From positions 310,001 through 374,000 of the forward strand of contig NZ_JACZZA010000002.1 of NCBI RefSeq assembly GCF_014863405.1: 64,000 nt of DNA, written 5' to 3'. Made by a program: the position numbers and the translations under genes. The notes below the pieces were generated by a model. That model saw only the letters and a list, made by a program, of their open reading frames with translations. It did no database searches and was not told the DNA's origin. Numbering within the stretch: position 1 is the first letter of the stretch; each line of letters begins with the position of its first letter. Shown in pieces: positions 61,300 through 64,000 of the stretch. This stretch comes from Dyella acidiphila (GTDB lineage Bacteria > Pseudomonadota > Gammaproteobacteria > Xanthomonadales > Rhodanobacteraceae).

Positions 61300-62468
61300 G
61301 CGTCGCTTCCTTCCGCCGCTGCCTCAGGATTCTTCACGGTAGCCAGATCGTCGCGATGCACGATCTCGGCGCCATAGCTGTAACCGAGCACGTTTTCGAT
61401 GTCCCGGCTGTGATGGCCGGCCAGCCGCCGCGCTTCGGCCGCGCCGTACTGGCACAGGCCGCGAGCGACCGGGCGATCGCCGGCATCGACGATTTCCACC
61501 AGATCGCCTCGCTGGAATTCGCCGGCCACGGCCAGCATACCGCCCGGCAACAGCGAAGCGCGTCCGCCGAGCAGGGCGCGGACCGCCCCCGCATCCACGC
61601 TGATCCGCCCGCTGCCGGCCGGTGCATGACGCAGCCAGTATTTGCGCGCCTGCAGGCGATTGCCGGCCACGTCGAACAAGGTGCCGCGCAAGCGGCCCTG
61701 CACCAGCACTTCGACCGTGGCCGGCTCGCGGCCACTGAACAGCGCCGTGGGAATGCCGGCGCCGGCCGCCTTGGCCGCCGCTTCCAGCTTGGTACGCATG
61801 CCACCGGTACCGACCGCGCTGCCGCTGCCGCCGGCCATGGCGATCACCTCCGGGGTGAGCTGCGGCACGTGGCCGATCGGCTCGGCCAGGGCATCGCGGC
61901 GCGGATCGGCGCTGTACAAGGCATCGACGTCGGAGGCGATCAGCAGCAGGTCCGCATCGACCAGTGCCGCGACGATCGCGGCCAGATTGTCGTTGTCGCC
62001 CAGCTTGAGTTCGTCCACCGCGACGGTGTCGTTTTCATTCACCACCGGCAACACGCCGAAGGCGAGCAATTCGCGCAGGGTGGCGCGTGCGTTGAGGTAG
62101 CGGCGGCGGTTGCGCAGGTCGTCGTGCGTGAGCAGCACCTGCGCCACCGGACGCTGCGACAGGCTTTGCCATAGCGCAATCATCGGCGCCTGCCCCAGGG
62201 CCGCCAGCGCCTGCCGCGCGGCCAGGCCGGCGCCGAGTGCGGCGTGCTCGCGCATCAGCGCACGGCCGGCCGCCACCGCGCCGGAAGAAACCAGCACCAC
62301 TTCGCGGCCCACCGCATGGCTGGCATGCACGAACGCCGCCAGGTGCTGCGCATAGTGCGTGCTCAGCCCGCCGCCATCGGCCGCCAGCAGATTGCTGCCT
62401 ACTTTCAACACCGCGCGCCGCCAGCTTGGCAATGCGCGTTCGGGAAGCTGGCGCGCGGCGGTGTTCAT
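61296..62468 (-). CDS. proB: Glutamate 5-kinase
   Basis: The 390-aa enzyme has an amino-acid-kinase domain ([58 protein letters not shown]) and a C-terminal PUA domain from about residue 285 ([24 protein letters not shown]). The first step of proline synthesis is usually inhibited by proline. It overlaps proA and ends 3 bases after the argH stop, so argH-proB-proA is one operon. Confidence 0.95.
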   Translation of the reverse strand: MNTAARQLPERALPSWRRAVLKVGSNLLAADGGGLSTHYAQHLAAFVHASHAVGREVVLVSSGAVAAGRALMREHAALGAGLAARQALAALGQAPMIALWQSLSQRPVAQVLLTHDDLRNRRRYLNARATLRELLAFGVLPVVNENDTVAVDELKLGDNDNLAAIVAALVDADLLLIASDVDALYSADPRRDALAEPIGHVPQLTPEVIAMAGGSGSAVGTGGMRTKLEAAAKAAGAGIPTALFSGREPATVEVLVQGRLRGTLFDVAGNRLQARKYWLRHAPAGSGRISVDAGAVRALLGGRASLLPGGMLAVAGEFQRGDLVEIVDAGDRPVARGLCQYGAAEARRLAGHHSRDIENVLGYSYGAEIVHRDDLATVKNPEAAAEGSDA

Positions 62469-62471
62469 CGC

Positions 62472-63767
62472 TCAGGCGCTGAGTTGCGCGAGGCGTTGCT
62501 GCAAGACATCCAGCTGCAGGCCGTTGCCCGCGCCCGGCGAGGTGCGCGCCGCCAGGCTGGCTTCCGGCGTGCGTCCCTGCCCGGCTGCGGCGGCCGCTTC
62601 CGCCGCGGCGCGATAGGCATCGCGGAACGGCACGCCGGCGGCGGCCTGCTCGATCGCCACGTCGGTGGCATACATCGCCGGCTCGATCGCCGCACGCATC
62701 GCCGCCTCGTTCCACTGCATGCGCGCCAGCAGATCCGGCAGCAATTCCAGCGCGGCCAGGCCATGCGTGACACCGTGGAACAGCGAGCCCTTGGAGAACT
62801 GCAGATCGCGCTGGTAGCCCGACGGCAGCGACAGCAACTGCTCGATTTCGCAGCGGGCAGCGGCCACGGTGGCGTAAGAGGCACGCAGCAATTCCACCAC
62901 ATCCGGATTGCGCTTGTTCGGCATGATCGAGCTGCCGGTGGTGTATTCCGACGGCAGCGCCACGAAATTGAATTCCGCGGTGGTGAACAGCGACAGATCC
63001 CAGGCCAGGCGGCGCGCATCGAGCATGGCGCTGCCGATGCTTTCCATCACCGCCATTTCGAACTTGCCGCGCGACAGCTGTGCATAGATCGGCGAGATCT
63101 GCATGCGCGAGAAACCCAGCGCCTGGGTGGTGTGCGCACGATCCAGCGGCAGGTTCACGCCGTAGCCGGCGGCGGTGCCGAGCGGATTGGCATCGACCCA
63201 GGCGGCGGTCTGGCGCGCACGCCAGGCGTTGTCGACAAAGCCCTCGGCAAAGCCGGCGAACCACATGGCGGTGGACGACACCACCGCGCGCTGCAGATGG
63301 GTGTAGCCGGGCAACGGCAGCGCCGGTTCGGCAGCGCGCTGCAGGCATACCGCGGCGATCGTGCGGCAGTGGCTTTCCAGCTCGGCCAGCTTTTCCTTCA
63401 GCCACAAGCGCGTAGCGACCAGGATCTGGTCGTTGCGGCTGCGGCCGGTATGTACGCGGCGGCCGGCGTCGCCCAGGCGCTCGGTGAGGCGCGCTTCGAT
63501 GGCGGAGTGGCCGTCTTCATAGCGTTCGTCCAGCACGAAGCTGCCGGCGCGAAAATCTGCGGCCAGGGCATCGAGCTCACGCTTCAGATCCTGCATTTCC
63601 TGCGCGCTGATCACGCCGATCTTGGCCAGGCCTTCGACGTGCGCCTTGCTGGCGGTGATGTCGTGCAGGAAGAACTCGCGGTCCAGCAGGACGTCGTCGC
63701 CGGCGAGGAACTTCATGATCTTCGCGTTGGTGGCGACGCCGGCTTTTTGCCAAAGGAGGTCGGTCAT
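62472..63767 (-). CDS. argH: Argininosuccinate lyase
   Basis: The 431-aa enzyme cleaves argininosuccinate to arginine and fumarate. It has family motifs [20 protein letters not shown] and the signature [12 protein letters not shown] with the catalytic flexible-loop Ser. ATG 63767 has AAGGAGG-like CAAAGGAGG complement upstream, a good ribosome site on the plus-strand complement being absent; the start follows the conserved [10 protein letters not shown]. It is the first gene of argH-proB-proA in this window; other arg genes may lie just outside. Confidence 0.93.
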   Translation of the reverse strand: MTDLLWQKAGVATNAKIMKFLAGDDVLLDREFFLHDITASKAHVEGLAKIGVISAQEMQDLKRELDALAADFRAGSFVLDERYEDGHSAIEARLTERLGDAGRRVHTGRSRNDQILVATRLWLKEKLAELESHCRTIAAVCLQRAAEPALPLPGYTHLQRAVVSSTAMWFAGFAEGFVDNAWRARQTAAWVDANPLGTAAGYGVNLPLDRAHTTQALGFSRMQISPIYAQLSRGKFEMAVMESIGSAMLDARRLAWDLSLFTTAEFNFVALPSEYTTGSSIMPNKRNPDVVELLRASYATVAAARCEIEQLLSLPSGYQRDLQFSKGSLFHGVTHGLAALELLPDLLARMQWNEAAMRAAIEPAMYATDVAIEQAAAGVPFRDAYRAAAEAAAAAGQGRTPEASLAARTSPGAGNGLQLDVLQQRLAQLSA

Positions 63768-63808
63768 GGCTTGGGGTCTCTATGATTCAGTACGACTCGA
63801 TCTGCACT

Positions 63809-63890
63809 GCCGGCACTCCCGCGAAAGCGGAAGTCCGTTGCCGCGCCGAGGCGAACGTCAACCTGGATTCCCGCTTTCGCGGGAATGACG
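63809..63890. repeat. REP pair upstream of argH
   Basis: The inverted arms ACTCCCGCGAAAGCGGAAGT and TTCCCGCTTTCGCGGGAATG are about 30 bp apart. They lie in the 233-bp segment upstream of argH where its promoter would be. Confidence 0.88.
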
Positions 63891-64000
63891 TCTCGGCAAG
63901 ACAAACAGTTCGAAGAACGAAAACACCGACAGCGCCAGGACATGCATTGTCGGATATTGCAAACACAGTTGATCTAAGTCAAAGCGGAATTGCCGTGTAC

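Noticed and set aside
62244-63785. 513-codon plus-strand frame opposite argH and proB
   Set aside because: Antisense shadow rich in Arg, Gly and His without motifs.
1-64000. tRNA or rRNA genes
   Set aside because: No cloverleaf-like or rRNA-like sequence was noticed on reading; a covariance-model scan would be decisive.

Overview
The window is GC-rich DNA from a Gammaproteobacterium of the order Xanthomonadales, probably the Dyella/Luteibacter/Rhodanobacter group (Rhodanobacteraceae). The grounds are an argH-proB-proA block, a fused isobutyryl-CoA mutase (IcmF), a leucine dehydrogenase, a xanthomonadin/aryl-polyene-type pigment cluster, and abundant REP-like palindromes. The family assignment is inference from gene content; no rRNA or other marker is present.

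Layout: (1) 1-5130, minus strand, lower GC: a lipidated alpha/beta hydrolase cut by the window edge, an RDD membrane protein, a lipoprotein and several small membrane proteins of unknown role. (2) 5176-15081: icmF (with a palindromic repeat inserted in frame), a dicarboxylate/amino-acid symporter, a 189-bp tandem repeat array, a tetR-hydrolase pair, two YXWGXW-type secreted proteins and leucine dehydrogenase. (3) 15645-29297: a long plus-strand operon for an aryl polyene or xanthomonadin-like pigment. It holds two ACPs, two ketosynthases, a chain-length-factor-like protein, two hotdog dehydratases, a ketoreductase, a thioesterase, a methyltransferase, a glycosyltransferase, two acyltransferases, a LolA-like carrier and an MMPL exporter. 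No intact starter-unit ligase is present, but one dehydratase carries what looks like the C-terminal remnant of one. (4) 29912-49408: leucine catabolism genes (isovaleryl-CoA dehydrogenase, thiolase, both methylcrotonyl-CoA carboxylase subunits, methylglutaconyl-CoA hydratase, HMG-CoA lyase). They are interspersed with a lipidated subtilase autotransporter, an HscC-type Hsp70 with its J-like partner, a secreted phospholipase D and a feoAB ferrous iron operon with a Fur-box-like site. (5) 49517-60000: acetyltransferases, an RcnB-like protein, a 3-hydroxyacyl-CoA dehydrogenase, the EF-P paralogue EfpL, a FUSC transporter, two kynurenine-pathway enzymes, a sulfotransferase and a hemerythrin protein. 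(6) 60028-63767: proA, proB and argH.

Together the leucine dehydrogenase, IcmF, the liu-type enzymes and the HSD10-like dehydrogenase give a broad branched-chain amino acid / acyl-CoA catabolic capacity. The pigment operon would build a polyene on ACP, finish it with acyl/glycosyl transfer and move it to the outer membrane.

The most unusual theme is the behaviour of the palindromic repeats. They occur in at least three families, form tandem arrays (189, 115 and 21 bp periods), sit in frame inside icmF and probably inside the lolA-like gene, and twice fill an intergenic gap of the pigment operon while leaving an open frame whose start and stop overlap the flanking genes.
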